From positions 1 to 64,000 of the forward strand of contig NZ_CADIKH010000015.1 of NCBI RefSeq assembly GCF_902859855.1: a stretch of DNA of 64,000 nt, in the 5' to 3' direction. Shown piece by piece: positions 51,591 to 60,418 of this stretch; the first letter of the stretch is position 1, and every line of letters begins with the position of its first letter. The stretch is from Paraburkholderia humisilvae (GTDB lineage: Bacteria; Pseudomonadota; Gammaproteobacteria; Burkholderiales; Burkholderiaceae). Position numbers and translations under genes: made by a program. Under the pieces are notes generated by a model, which worked only from the letters and a program-made list of their open reading frames with translations, was not told the DNA's origin and made no database searches.

Positions 51591-53985
51591 GTCCGCGGAA
51601 CAGGTTCATGATGTCCTGCTTCTCCTGTTCTCCGACCTGCTCCGGCGCGCCCTCTGTGCCACTCGCTTCCTCGCCGGGTTGCGGCAGCGTGATGCCGACC
51701 GCCGAGACGAAGCCGTTGCCCGGCGTAAAGCCATCGAGATACAGCTCGTCGCCAATCGTGACGACGCCGTCGGGCATCGGCATCTTGTATTCGGGCACGC
51801 CCTTGAGCGCGCGGCCCATGTATTCGATCCACACCGGCAGCGCGAGTCCGCCGCCTGTTTCCTTGTCGCCGAGGCTGCGCGGGTTGTCGTAGCCGATCCA
51901 CGCGATCGCTGTAAGCGTGTGCTGGTAGCCGGCGAACCATGCGTCGCGTGAATCGTTGGTGGTGCCGGTCTTGCCGGCGAGGTCGGTGCGCTTCAACACA
52001 TTCGATTTCGCGCCGGTGCCGCGTTGCGCGACGCTTTGCAGCAGGCTGTTCATCACATAGGCATTGCGCGGCTCGATCGCATGCGGCGCGCTTTGCCCGG
52101 CAACGAGCGGCTGCGCGTGCGCGACGACGACCCCGCGCTGATCGGTGACTTCCGCGATCAGATACGGGTTGATGCGATAGCCGCCATTCGCGAACACCGA
52201 ATACGCGGCGGCCATCTGCAGCGGCGTGACGAGGCCCGCGCCCAGCGCCATCGGCAGGTACGCGGGGTGGCGCTCCGCGTCGAAGCCAAACTGCGTGATG
52301 TACCGTTGCGCGTACTTGGTGCCGATGTGGTTCAAAATGCGGATCGACACGAGGTTCCTCGACTTTTGCAACGCGGTTCGCATCGTCATGGGGCCATCGA
52401 AGCCGCCGCCATAGTTTTTCGGTTCCCAGGCCTGGCCGCCGGTCTCGGCCGCGCTAAAAAAGAGCGGTGCATCGTTGATGATGGTCGCGGGTCCAAGGCC
52501 CTTTTCGAGCGACGCGGAATAGATGAACGGCTTGAAGCTCGAGCCTGGCTGGCGCCACGCTTGCGTCACGTGATTGAATTTGTTCTTGTTGAAGTCAAAG
52601 CCGCCGATGAGCGCGCGAATCGCGCCATCCTGCGGCACGATCGATACGAATGCGCCTTCCACTTGCGGCAACTGCGTGATCGACCAGTCGCCGTCGTCAT
52701 TTTTGACCACACGCACGATTGCCCCGGGCCGGATCCGCTGGTTCGGCTGCGCACGTGCATTCAGCGCAGACGCCGCATAGCGCAGCCCATCGCCGCTGAT
52801 CGTCACCGAGTTGCCACCGATTAGCGTCGCTTGCACCTGTTTCGGGGCAGCCGATGTGACGACCGCCGCGAAAATATCGCCATTGTCCGGATGCTCGAGC
52901 AGTGCGTCGTCGATCGCCTGCTCGCGGTCGTCCGGATCGCTGGGCAGGTCGATGAATGCCTCCGGGCCGCGATATCCGTGCCGGCGTTCGTAGTCCATCA
53001 AACCTTTGCGTAGTGCGCGATAGGCGACGTCCTGATCGGCGGAGTCGATCGTCGTGACCACATTCAGGCCGCGTGTGTACGCCTCTTCCCGATACTGCGC
53101 ATACATCATCTGCCGGACCATCTCCGCCACGTACTCCGCGTGCACGCTGAACTCCTTGCCGGCGCCCTTGACGATGAGCGGCTGGCGCACCGCATCGTCG
53201 TACTGCTGCTGCGTGATGTAGTGCAGTTCGAGCATCCGCTGCAGGATGTATTCCTGGCGCACCTTCGCCCGCTTCGGATTGACGACCGGGTTATACGCGG
53301 ACGGCGCCTTCGGCAGCCCGGCAAGCATCGCGGACTCGGCCAGCGTGAGGTCTTTCAGATCCTTGCCGAAGTACACGCGTGCGGCGCTCGCAAAACCGTA
53401 TGCGCGTTGCCCGAGATAGATCTGATTCATATAGACCTCGAGAATCTGATCTTTCGACAGCTTCGACTCGATCTTGTACGCCAGCAGCATTTCGTACACC
53501 TTGCGCGTGTACGTCTTCTCACTGGACAGAAAGAAGTTGCGGGCGACCTGCATCGTAATCGTGCTTGCGCCTTGTGTCGCATGGCCGTTTGTCAGTGCAA
53601 CGAATCCCGCGCGCAGGATGCCGGTCAGATCGACGCCGCCATGATCGTAAAAGCGTGCATCCTCGATTGCGAGCACGGCCTTTTTGAGGTTGTCCGGCAC
53701 GTCGCGTATGTGCACGATATCGCGCCGTTCCTCGCCGAATTCGCCGATCAGCACGTGATCGGCGGTGTAGATGCGCAGCGGCACCTTGGGCTGATAGTCG
53801 GTGAGCGCGTCGAGGGACGGCAGGTTAGGTGTCGCGACGACCAGCGCGTAGCCGAGTACGAGCGCCGCGCTCACGATGCCCGCAAAGATCAGACCAACGA
53901 AACCCAGAATAAGCGTGAGCCACCACGGGCGCCTGCGTTTGCGCGGCACCGGCGGCGGGGACGAAGGACTTGAAGTTTGTTGCAT
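51586..53985 (-). CDS. mrcA: Penicillin-binding protein 1A
   Basis: This is a bifunctional peptidoglycan glycosyltransferase and transpeptidase of the inner membrane. The start at 53985 gives 799 residues: a proline- and arginine-rich cytoplasmic end, one membrane anchor (about 20-42), the GT51 domain (EDARFYDHGGVD, GASTITMQVARN), an OB-like insert, and the transpeptidase with SSFK, SRN and KTGT motifs. The upstream in-frame ATG adds 15 residues without family support. It is divergent from pilM, as ponA is in Pseudomonas. Confidence 0.96.
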   Translation of the reverse strand: MQQTSSPSSPPPVPRKRRRPWWLTLILGFVGLIFAGIVSAALVLGYALVVATPNLPSLDALTDYQPKVPLRIYTADHVLIGEFGEERRDIVHIRDVPDNLKKAVLAIEDARFYDHGGVDLTGILRAGFVALTNGHATQGASTITMQVARNFFLSSEKTYTRKVYEMLLAYKIESKLSKDQILEVYMNQIYLGQRAYGFASAARVYFGKDLKDLTLAESAMLAGLPKAPSAYNPVVNPKRAKVRQEYILQRMLELHYITQQQYDDAVRQPLIVKGAGKEFSVHAEYVAEMVRQMMYAQYREEAYTRGLNVVTTIDSADQDVAYRALRKGLMDYERRHGYRGPEAFIDLPSDPDDREQAIDDALLEHPDNGDIFAAVVTSAAPKQVQATLIGGNSVTISGDGLRYAASALNARAQPNQRIRPGAIVRVVKNDDGDWSITQLPQVEGAFVSIVPQDGAIRALIGGFDFNKNKFNHVTQAWRQPGSSFKPFIYSASLEKGLGPATIINDAPLFFSAAETGGQAWEPKNYGGGFDGPMTMRTALQKSRNLVSIRILNHIGTKYAQRYITQFGFDAERHPAYLPMALGAGLVTPLQMAAAYSVFANGGYRINPYLIAEVTDQRGVVVAHAQPLVAGQSAPHAIEPRNAYVMNSLLQSVAQRGTGAKSNVLKRTDLAGKTGTTNDSRDAWFAGYQHTLTAIAWIGYDNPRSLGDKETGGGLALPVWIEYMGRALKGVPEYKMPMPDGVVTIGDELYLDGFTPGNGFVSAVGITLPQPGEEASGTEGAPEQVGEQEKQDIMNLFRGH

Positions 53986-54304
53986 ATAACCACCAGAAAC
54001 CAGTCCCGCGATTATAGCCGCGCGCACCATTAGCTTTCGATGCGCTTACATCGCTGCGGGCGCCGGCGACAGCCAATAAGGACGGCCAACGAAGGCCGCC
54101 AACGACAGTGCCGGACGCAGACAGGCTGTAAGGGAAACGACATCACGGAATGACGTCACTGTAGCTCGTCCAGCCGCGTCCGGGCAGTACTTCTGTGCGC
54201 GTTAGCCATTCGGCCGAATTTCGCAGAACGCACGGTCTGAGCACAATCCTCTCCGTTGTCCGCGTTCGAATGGGTTGTCCGCGGGTTGGTGAAAGGGAGG
54301 CAAG
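53986..54304. other. 319-base divergent region, mrcA / pilM
   Basis: No coding region is supported. It must hold both promoters, but no near-consensus sigma-70 boxes were found on either strand. GAAAGGGAGGCAAG at its right end is the pilM ribosome binding site. Confidence 0.4.
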
Positions 54305-55306
54305 ATGGCGTTGAAAACTTCGTTGCAAAGGGCGGTGCGCCGGTTCGCGGCTGGCATCGACGTGAGTCCGCAGGCGGTGCGGCTCGTAGTGCTGAGCCGG
54401 CGCGTGCGCGGCGACGAGCCGGTGCGAATCGACTGCGTCGCGTCGATGCCGCTACGGCCCGGTGCGATGGCGGGTGCCGAGATTGTCGATCGGCAGGCGG
54501 TCGCGCATGCGCTGTTCGAGCTGTTCGACAGCTTGCAGATTGAACGCGTTGTGCTTTCGTTGCCATGCGCGATGGCGATTCCCGGTTCGGCGACGCTAAC
54601 GGCAAGCGTGCCGCTCTGTCAGCTTGCGCCGCTTCTGCGGCGTCAAGGGCCGCCGCCGAACGCGGAGTGCCCGAACGGCGACGCCCTGGCGGCACTCGAG
54701 CCGGCGGTGCTGATCGAGGTGGAGCGCATCGCGGGAATCGAGCGGCATGCGCTCGCGGTCGACTGGTATATCGACGAATCGTCGTTGCGCGAAGGGGAGG
54801 TGACGATCGCCGCAACGGCGCGCCAGCATCTCGAAGCACGCATCGAGTGCGCGGCGATTGCCGGCATCTCGTTGACGTCGATCGACGGCGAGCCGCATGC
54901 GGCGTTGCGGGCGATGCGTTACGCGGCAGCAGTCGAACTCGAACTGAATGACGAGTACGTGGCCATCTGGGTCGGCAGTGATGGCATTTATGGCTGGCGT
55001 ATCGCCGATGACGAGGTCGCGGCGCATATGCGTTACCCGGCGCCTGAGCACGGCAGTCTGGCCGATGCGCTGCGCGAGCTGGGCGGCGGCAGTGAGCTTG
55101 TGTCGGTGCTGGTGGCGGGCGAAATCGCGCTGCTCGACGGCGTCTCGCTGTCGCTTGCCGACATCGGCGACGTGCTCGGCTGCACGGCGCTGCCATTCCA
55201 ATGCGCACTGCTTGGCGAGGTCGCGCATCCGGATGACTCGGAATTGCTGAGCGATCCCGCGTGTGCGGTTGCATTCGGTCTCGCGGTACGGGGAATCTAC
55301 GAATGA
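54305..55306 (+). CDS. pilM: Type IV pilus assembly protein PilM
   Basis: PilM is an actin-like cytoplasmic ATP-binding protein that holds the N-terminus of PilN and connects the pilus alignment complex. The 333-residue protein starts MALKTSLQRAVRRFAAGIDV with the GIDVSPQAVRLV phosphate-binding segment and ends in an alpha/beta domain (DPACAVAFGLAVRG). It is divergent within the family, and assignment rests on the gene order pilM-N-O-Q-aroK-aroB. The stop overlaps the pilN start (ATGA). Confidence 0.85.
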   Translation: MALKTSLQRAVRRFAAGIDVSPQAVRLVVLSRRVRGDEPVRIDCVASMPLRPGAMAGAEIVDRQAVAHALFELFDSLQIERVVLSLPCAMAIPGSATLTASVPLCQLAPLLRRQGPPPNAECPNGDALAALEPAVLIEVERIAGIERHALAVDWYIDESSLREGEVTIAATARQHLEARIECAAIAGISLTSIDGEPHAALRAMRYAAAVELELNDEYVAIWVGSDGIYGWRIADDEVAAHMRYPAPEHGSLADALRELGGGSELVSVLVAGEIALLDGVSLSLADIGDVLGCTALPFQCALLGEVAHPDDSELLSDPACAVAFGLAVRGIYE

Positions 55307-56013
55307 AGTGGCTCACGTTGCGCTTCGGCGATGCGCCGGCGCGGCGTGCGCGGCCGGTGTGGCTAGGGGGATTCAATCTGCTGCCGCACCGGCAGCGCGC
55401 CGCGCGCCGTGAACGGCGGCGCCGCGTCAACGAAGCGTTGGGCTCGGTGGCGGTCGGGTGCATCGCTGTGCTGGCGCTGGCCACCTGGCAGACGGTCGAT
55501 CGGGTACGGCTCGACGCGCAACGCGCTTCGTTCGAGCGGTCGCTCTCACAACTGACCGCGCCGCTTGCCGAACATGCGCGGCTTACACGCGACGTCGATG
55601 ACGCGCATACACGCGCCGCGCACGCGGCATCGCTCGTCGAGCCGCTCGTGCACCTGCTGGCGCTGCTGGATGAGTTGGCCGTCGAGCCTCGCGAGCGCGT
55701 GGTCGTGCGGCAAATGCGGCATCGTGACCACGAGACGGAACTGCTCGCGATCGCGCACGACCATACGGCACCGGCATCGTGGGTGAAGCGCTTGAGTGCG
55801 ATACCTGGAGTGAGGGACGCTGAAGTCAAAGACTTGCGCCGTGCGCCGCCACCGGCGCGCGGCGTCATCGGAAACGCCAGCGAAGCAATCGGGTTCTCGG
55901 CGCGCCTCGACTGGAAGGGTGCGCGCGAACTTGCAGCAGCGAGGTCCGCGCCCGCGGTACGTCCGGTACAAGGTGGCGACATACATGGCGGCGACATGCG
56001 AGGTACAAGATGA
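55303..56013 (+). CDS. pilN: Type IV pilus assembly protein PilN
   Basis: PilN is an inner-membrane bitopic protein that pairs with PilO. From ATG 55303 the protein has 236 residues. The conserved PilM-binding motif FNLLPHRQRAARRERRRR lies at about 24-41, followed by a membrane helix (about 48-65), a coiled coil and a ferredoxin-like periplasmic domain. It overlaps pilM and the next gene by four bases each, so translation is coupled. Confidence 0.85.
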   Translation: MKWLTLRFGDAPARRARPVWLGGFNLLPHRQRAARRERRRRVNEALGSVAVGCIAVLALATWQTVDRVRLDAQRASFERSLSQLTAPLAEHARLTRDVDDAHTRAAHAASLVEPLVHLLALLDELAVEPRERVVVRQMRHRDHETELLAIAHDHTAPASWVKRLSAIPGVRDAEVKDLRRAPPPARGVIGNASEAIGFSARLDWKGARELAAARSAPAVRPVQGGDIHGGDMRGTR

Positions 56014-56957
56014 GTGTAAGCATCACGGGCCGCTTCGGTCCGATCAACCAACGAAAAGCGCCGCGCCACTGGGTGGACCGTCTGCGCGTGCCGCACGGTG
56101 CGTGGAGCGGGCGACGGCGTCTGCTAGCGGCGAGTCTGATCGCGAGCGCGACGTTTGCGCTTGGCGCCAACGCGTGGGTCGCAGCGGATTTTGCGGGCGC
56201 GCGCGCGATGCACGCGTTGCTCGACGACACGCAACGCCGTTTCAACAGCGCGCAACACGCTATCGGTGAACTGCCGGCGCTGCGCGCGGCGGCCGGCGCG
56301 GCCAATTCGATGCGCTCCACTCGAGCGACCGATAGCGGCGCGTCGACGGATGACGTGCGGATCGTGTCGCAACTCGCGGCACGCGGCGGCATGACATTGA
56401 TCTCGCTTGAGCCGGGAGCGGTCACGGGGACGGGAATCGATGCGATGCGTCCGCTGCGCTTGACGGCACTTGCGCAATTTTCGCAAGTGCTGGCCTTTGT
56501 GCGAGCACTGCCAAGTATTCCGGTGCTGATCGTGCCAGGCGAATTGCTGATCAGGCCAGCCAATGACGCCTCGCCGAATGGCGGTCTGCTGTCGGTCAGC
56601 GCGACACTGAACGTATTCGATGCACTGCGTCCGCTCGAACCGCCCGCTACCGGGTTGCAGGACGATGCGGCCATCGACGATGACGAAGATATCTTCTATT
56701 ACGATCCGTTCTTGCCGCCGCCGCAATCTGACGCGCGCGTTGCCGCCGCTGACACTGCCGGAATTCGCCTCGTCGGTCTTTTGTACGATCTCGCGCGCGG
56801 TCTGGGGCTTGTCGAAACGCCTGATGGCGAAGCGATGCTCGAAGCAGGGCAGCACGTTCGTGGCGAAAGCGTTGCGCGCGTCGACGGATTCGGCGTGACG
56901 CTTGCGGCGCGAGACGGCAGCGAGCATCAGTTGACGTTCGAGGAAACGGTGCAATGA
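56010..56957 (+). CDS. pilO: PilO-like protein fused to a PilP-like C-terminal domain
   Basis: PilO and PilP are usually separate; PilP is a lipoprotein that bridges PilNO and the PilQ secretin. This 315-residue protein has a membrane helix at about 37-58, coiled coil (about 62-95) and PilO periplasmic domain, then an acidic linker (IDDDEDIFYYDPFLPPP). Residues 251-315 follow the PilP beta-barrel pattern (GIRLVGLLYD, LVETPDGEAMLEAGQHV, GVTLAARDGSEHQLTFEE). No separate pilP or lipobox gene lies before pilQ. The fusion is inferred from this pattern. Confidence 0.78.
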   Translation: MSVSITGRFGPINQRKAPRHWVDRLRVPHGAWSGRRRLLAASLIASATFALGANAWVAADFAGARAMHALLDDTQRRFNSAQHAIGELPALRAAAGAANSMRSTRATDSGASTDDVRIVSQLAARGGMTLISLEPGAVTGTGIDAMRPLRLTALAQFSQVLAFVRALPSIPVLIVPGELLIRPANDASPNGGLLSVSATLNVFDALRPLEPPATGLQDDAAIDDDEDIFYYDPFLPPPQSDARVAAADTAGIRLVGLLYDLARGLGLVETPDGEAMLEAGQHVRGESVARVDGFGVTLAARDGSEHQLTFEETVQ

Positions 56958-58603
56958 ACGCCCGATCTCGCCTGAAGTCGGCAATGGCGGTCACGTCGAT
57001 GGTAACGGCGGCGGCTCATGCGTCGCTGCCGCCGTTACCCGAGTCGATGCCGCTCGACGACACGCTCGCGCAATACGGTGTGCCGCCGCTACCGTTGCTG
57101 CGTGTTGCATCCAATGAAGTGCGCAATCCGTTCACGGCGGATCTTGCGACCGATGAAGCTGTGCAGGTCGACGCTGCGGCGGATCCATCCGCGGCTGCCT
57201 ATAAGCGCGACGATAACGACGACAAGGGCGACGATGCATCACCAGCAATCGCAGCGGGCAGCGAATCGACAATACCCCGAGAGTCGACGCGTACCGAGGA
57301 TCCGCAAGCCGCGCTGGAAGGACCGCCGGTGCCGCTCGCTCCAATGGCGCGGCTGACCACCACGCCGGCCGCGACGGCTGTCGACGATCTGCCGCCCGAC
57401 CGGCCGATTTCGCTGAATTTCCGGCGCGCTGAGCTGGGTGCCGTGCTGAACGCATTCGCACAATTCACAGGCCTGAACATCATTGCGAGCGACAAGGCGC
57501 ACGGCGTGGTCACACTGCATCTCGACAAGGTGCCATGGCGTACGGCGTTCGATACACTGCTCGACGTCAACGGACTTGCGATGGAACGTCGCGCCAACGT
57601 GATCTGGGTTGCGCCGCTTGCCGAACTCGCCGCGCGTGAGCGGCAGCGTTTCGAGGCGCACGCGCGTGGCGCGGATCTCGAACCGCTCGCCAGCCGCACC
57701 TTCGAATTGCACTACGCGCATGCCGACGAAGTGCGCAAGATGTTGACCGGATCAGGCAACCAGCGTGTGTTGTCAAAGCGCGGTGCGGTGATGGCCGATC
57801 CGCGCACGAATCTGCTTTTCATCACCGATCTCGAAGCGCGTCTTGCGCAAATCGCGAAGCTGATCGCGGCGATCGACCAGCCAACGCGTCAGGTGATGAT
57901 CGAGGCGCGCATCGTCGAAGGCGAACGGGGCTTCTCGCGCAACCTCGGTGTAAAGCTGTCGATGGCGGCCACCAGCGAGGATGGGGCGGCGCTCGGCGTG
58001 ACCGGTGGCAAGGACGGTGCGATCCACGATCTGTCCGCGCGGCCGATTTCCGGATTCGACGCGGCAACCGCCGGCCTGACGCTGTTCGCCGCGCGTGCAA
58101 CGCGTCTGATCAACCTCGAGCTGAGTGCGCTTGAAGCGGAAGGACGCGGGCAGATCGTGTCGAGTCCGCGCGTCGTGACCGCGGACCGGATGAAGGCGAT
58201 CGTCGAGCAGGGTACGGAACTGCCGTATCAGGCGAAGGTCGGTCAGGGCGTGTCCGGCGTGCAGTTTCGTCGCGCGAGCCTGAAGCTCGAGGTGGAGCCG
58301 CAAATCACGCCCGATGGCAGAGTCGTGCTCGACCTCGATGTCGCGAAAGACAGCGTTGGCGAGCAGACCGCGGCCGGGCCGGCGATCAACACGAAACATG
58401 TGCAAACACGCGTGCAGGTCGAGGATGGCGGCACGGTGTCGATCGGCGGCATCTATGAGACCGACGATCGCGATGATGTGACTCGCGTGCCGGTCCTGGG
58501 CAAAATACCCCTTTTGGGCGCGCTTTTTCGTCATCGCGCGCATCGCGATACGCGCAGCGAGCTGGTCGTTTTCATCACGCCGAACGTTGTGCAGATGAAT
58601 TGA
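56954..58603 (+). CDS. pilQ: Type IV pilus secretin PilQ (compact form)
   Basis: PilQ forms the outer-membrane gate for the pilus. The 549-residue protein has a signal peptide (about 1-24), a low-complexity region (about 25-140), an N0/STN domain (ISLNFRRAELGAVLNAFAQF, about 151-230), an N1 domain (FELHYAHADEVRKML), and the secretin core with MIEARIVEGERGF and the ending GALFRHRAHRDTRSELVVFI. It is shorter than typical PilQ of about 700 residues and no AMIN domains are visible. It overlaps pilO by four bases. Confidence 0.92.
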   Translation: MNARSRLKSAMAVTSMVTAAAHASLPPLPESMPLDDTLAQYGVPPLPLLRVASNEVRNPFTADLATDEAVQVDAAADPSAAAYKRDDNDDKGDDASPAIAAGSESTIPRESTRTEDPQAALEGPPVPLAPMARLTTTPAATAVDDLPPDRPISLNFRRAELGAVLNAFAQFTGLNIIASDKAHGVVTLHLDKVPWRTAFDTLLDVNGLAMERRANVIWVAPLAELAARERQRFEAHARGADLEPLASRTFELHYAHADEVRKMLTGSGNQRVLSKRGAVMADPRTNLLFITDLEARLAQIAKLIAAIDQPTRQVMIEARIVEGERGFSRNLGVKLSMAATSEDGAALGVTGGKDGAIHDLSARPISGFDAATAGLTLFAARATRLINLELSALEAEGRGQIVSSPRVVTADRMKAIVEQGTELPYQAKVGQGVSGVQFRRASLKLEVEPQITPDGRVVLDLDVAKDSVGEQTAAGPAINTKHVQTRVQVEDGGTVSIGGIYETDDRDDVTRVPVLGKIPLLGALFRHRAHRDTRSELVVFITPNVVQMN

Positions 58604-58699
58604 TGCGCGAAAGTACAGGCCGGCCCGCAGGCTCGACAAGCCGGCCGCTTTGACAGTAAGCTGCGCCACAAACCAAACCGGATTAGCCAGAGGACACCG

Positions 58700-59251
58700 T
58701 TGCAAGCGCGGGACGCACACGCCAATGTTTTTTTTGTAGGGCTCATGGGAGCGGGCAAGACGACCGTCGGCCGCGCCGTGGCGCGGCGGCTGGATCGTCC
58801 GTTCTTCGATTCCGATCACGAGATCGAGGAACGCACGGGCGCCCGCATTCCGGTCATTTTCGAGCTAGAAGGCGAATCGGGATTCCGCGAACGCGAAGCG
58901 CAGGCGATCGAGGAGCTGACGAGCCGCTCAGGCATCGTGCTCGCGACCGGCGGCGGCGCGATCCTGCGGCCCGAAAACCGCGACGCGCTGCGCAATCGCG
59001 GGCTGGTCGTCTATCTGCGCGCGAATCCGCACGATTTGTGGCTGCGCACCCGGCGCGACAAGAATCGCCCGTTACTGCAGACTGAAGACCCGAAAGCGAA
59101 GCTCGAAGCATTGTACGAAGTGCGCGATCCGCTTTACCGCGAATGTGCACACTTCGTGATTGAAACCGGACGTCCGTCGGTCAACGGCCTTGTCAACATG
59201 GTGCTGATGCAGCTGGAGATGGCGGGCGTCGGCAAACCCGCTGCGTCATAA
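58700..59251 (+). CDS. aroK: Shikimate kinase
   Basis: AroK phosphorylates shikimate at O3 in aromatic synthesis. The start is TTG at 58700 behind AGAGGA, giving 183 residues. Walker A is GLMGAGKTTVGR, substrate-binding residues lie in FFDSDHEIEERTG and FREREAQAIEEL, and the Walker B-like GGG is in LATGGGAIL. aroB follows eight bases after the stop. Linkage pilQ-aroK-aroB is common in gamma- and beta-proteobacteria. Confidence 0.96.
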   Translation: MQARDAHANVFFVGLMGAGKTTVGRAVARRLDRPFFDSDHEIEERTGARIPVIFELEGESGFREREAQAIEELTSRSGIVLATGGGAILRPENRDALRNRGLVVYLRANPHDLWLRTRRDKNRPLLQTEDPKAKLEALYEVRDPLYRECAHFVIETGRPSVNGLVNMVLMQLEMAGVGKPAAS

Positions 59252-59259
59252 TTGCGAGC

Positions 59260-60351
59260 ATGAGTCCCTCCATGATTACCGTTAACGTCGACCTGGGCGA
59301 ACGCGCCTATCCGATTCATATCGGCACCGATCTGATCGGCAAGACTGAGCTATTTGCGCCGCATATCGCAGGCTCGTCGGTCACGATCGTCACCAACACG
59401 ACTGTCGAGCCGCTGTACGGCGACACGCTGCGCCGCGCGCTCGGGCCCCTTCTTGGCAAGAACGTGTCGACCGTCGTGCTGCCGGATGGCGAGGCGTACA
59501 AGAGCTGGGAAACGCTGAACCAGATCTTCGACGCGCTGCTCGGCGCGCGCGCCGATCGCAAGACCACGCTGATCGCGCTTGGCGGAGGCGTGATTGGCGA
59601 CATGACCGGTTTTGCCGCCGCGTGTTATATGCGCGGCGTGCCGTTCATTCAGGTGCCGACCACGCTGCTGTCGCAAGTCGATTCGTCGGTGGGCGGTAAG
59701 ACTGGCATCAACCACCCGCTCGGTAAAAACATGATCGGCGCGTTCTATCAGCCGCAAGCGGTGATCGCCGACATCAGCGCGCTGCGCACGCTGCCGCCGC
59801 GCGAACTGGCAGCCGGCATGGCCGAAGTGATCAAGACTGGCGCGATTGCGGACGCGGTCTTCTTCGACTGGATCGAAGCCCATATCGATGCGTTGAATCG
59901 CTGCGAACCCGAAGTACTGGCGGAAGCGGTCAAGCGATCGTGCGAGATCAAGGCATCGGTCGTCGCGGCTGACGAACGGGAAGGCGGCCTGCGCGCGATT
60001 CTCAATTTTGGCCACACGTTCGGCCACGCAATCGAAGCGGGCCTCGGCTATGGTGAATGGCTGCACGGAGAGGCGGTCGGTTGCGGCATGGTGATGGCGG
60101 CGGATCTGTCGGTGCGGCTGGGTTATCTCGACGAGGCGGCGCGCGAGCGCCTCGTCGCGCTCATCACGGCGGCGCATTTGCCGACGCGCGCACCGGCGCT
60201 CGGCGCCGCGCGTTATGTTGACCTGATGCGTGTCGACAAGAAAGCGGAATCCGGCGAGATCAAGTTCATCCTGCTCAAGCGGTTCGGCGAGACGCTGATC
60301 ACGCGCGCGCCCGACGATGCGGTGAACGCAACGCTGGCGGCAACCGTCTAA
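59260..60351 (+). CDS. aroB: 3-dehydroquinate synthase
   Basis: AroB converts DAHP to 3-dehydroquinate using NAD and a metal ion. The 363-residue protein has the NAD-binding GDMTGFAAACYMRGVPF, the VPTTLLSQVDSSVGGKTGIN signature, and metal-ligand motifs HTFGHAIE and GEWLHGEAVGCG. The start at 59260 lies eight bases after aroK; an in-frame ATG at 59272 (MITVNVDLG) gives the usual N-terminus and is equally possible, since neither has a strong ribosome binding site. Confidence 0.96.
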   Translation: MSPSMITVNVDLGERAYPIHIGTDLIGKTELFAPHIAGSSVTIVTNTTVEPLYGDTLRRALGPLLGKNVSTVVLPDGEAYKSWETLNQIFDALLGARADRKTTLIALGGGVIGDMTGFAAACYMRGVPFIQVPTTLLSQVDSSVGGKTGINHPLGKNMIGAFYQPQAVIADISALRTLPPRELAAGMAEVIKTGAIADAVFFDWIEAHIDALNRCEPEVLAEAVKRSCEIKASVVAADEREGGLRAILNFGHTFGHAIEAGLGYGEWLHGEAVGCGMVMAADLSVRLGYLDEAARERLVALITAAHLPTRAPALGAARYVDLMRVDKKAESGEIKFILLKRFGETLITRAPDDAVNATLAATV

Positions 60352-60418
60352 CGGCCGAACGCGCCGAACGCGCACGTCAACGCTTGCATAGCCGTTTGCC
60401 CTAGTTCCGGAGAGGCCG

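Noticed and set aside
54156..56096. Open frame of 646 codons opposite pilM and pilN
   Set aside because: It is arginine-, serine- and alanine-rich with no domain, and lies opposite genes supported by order and overlap.
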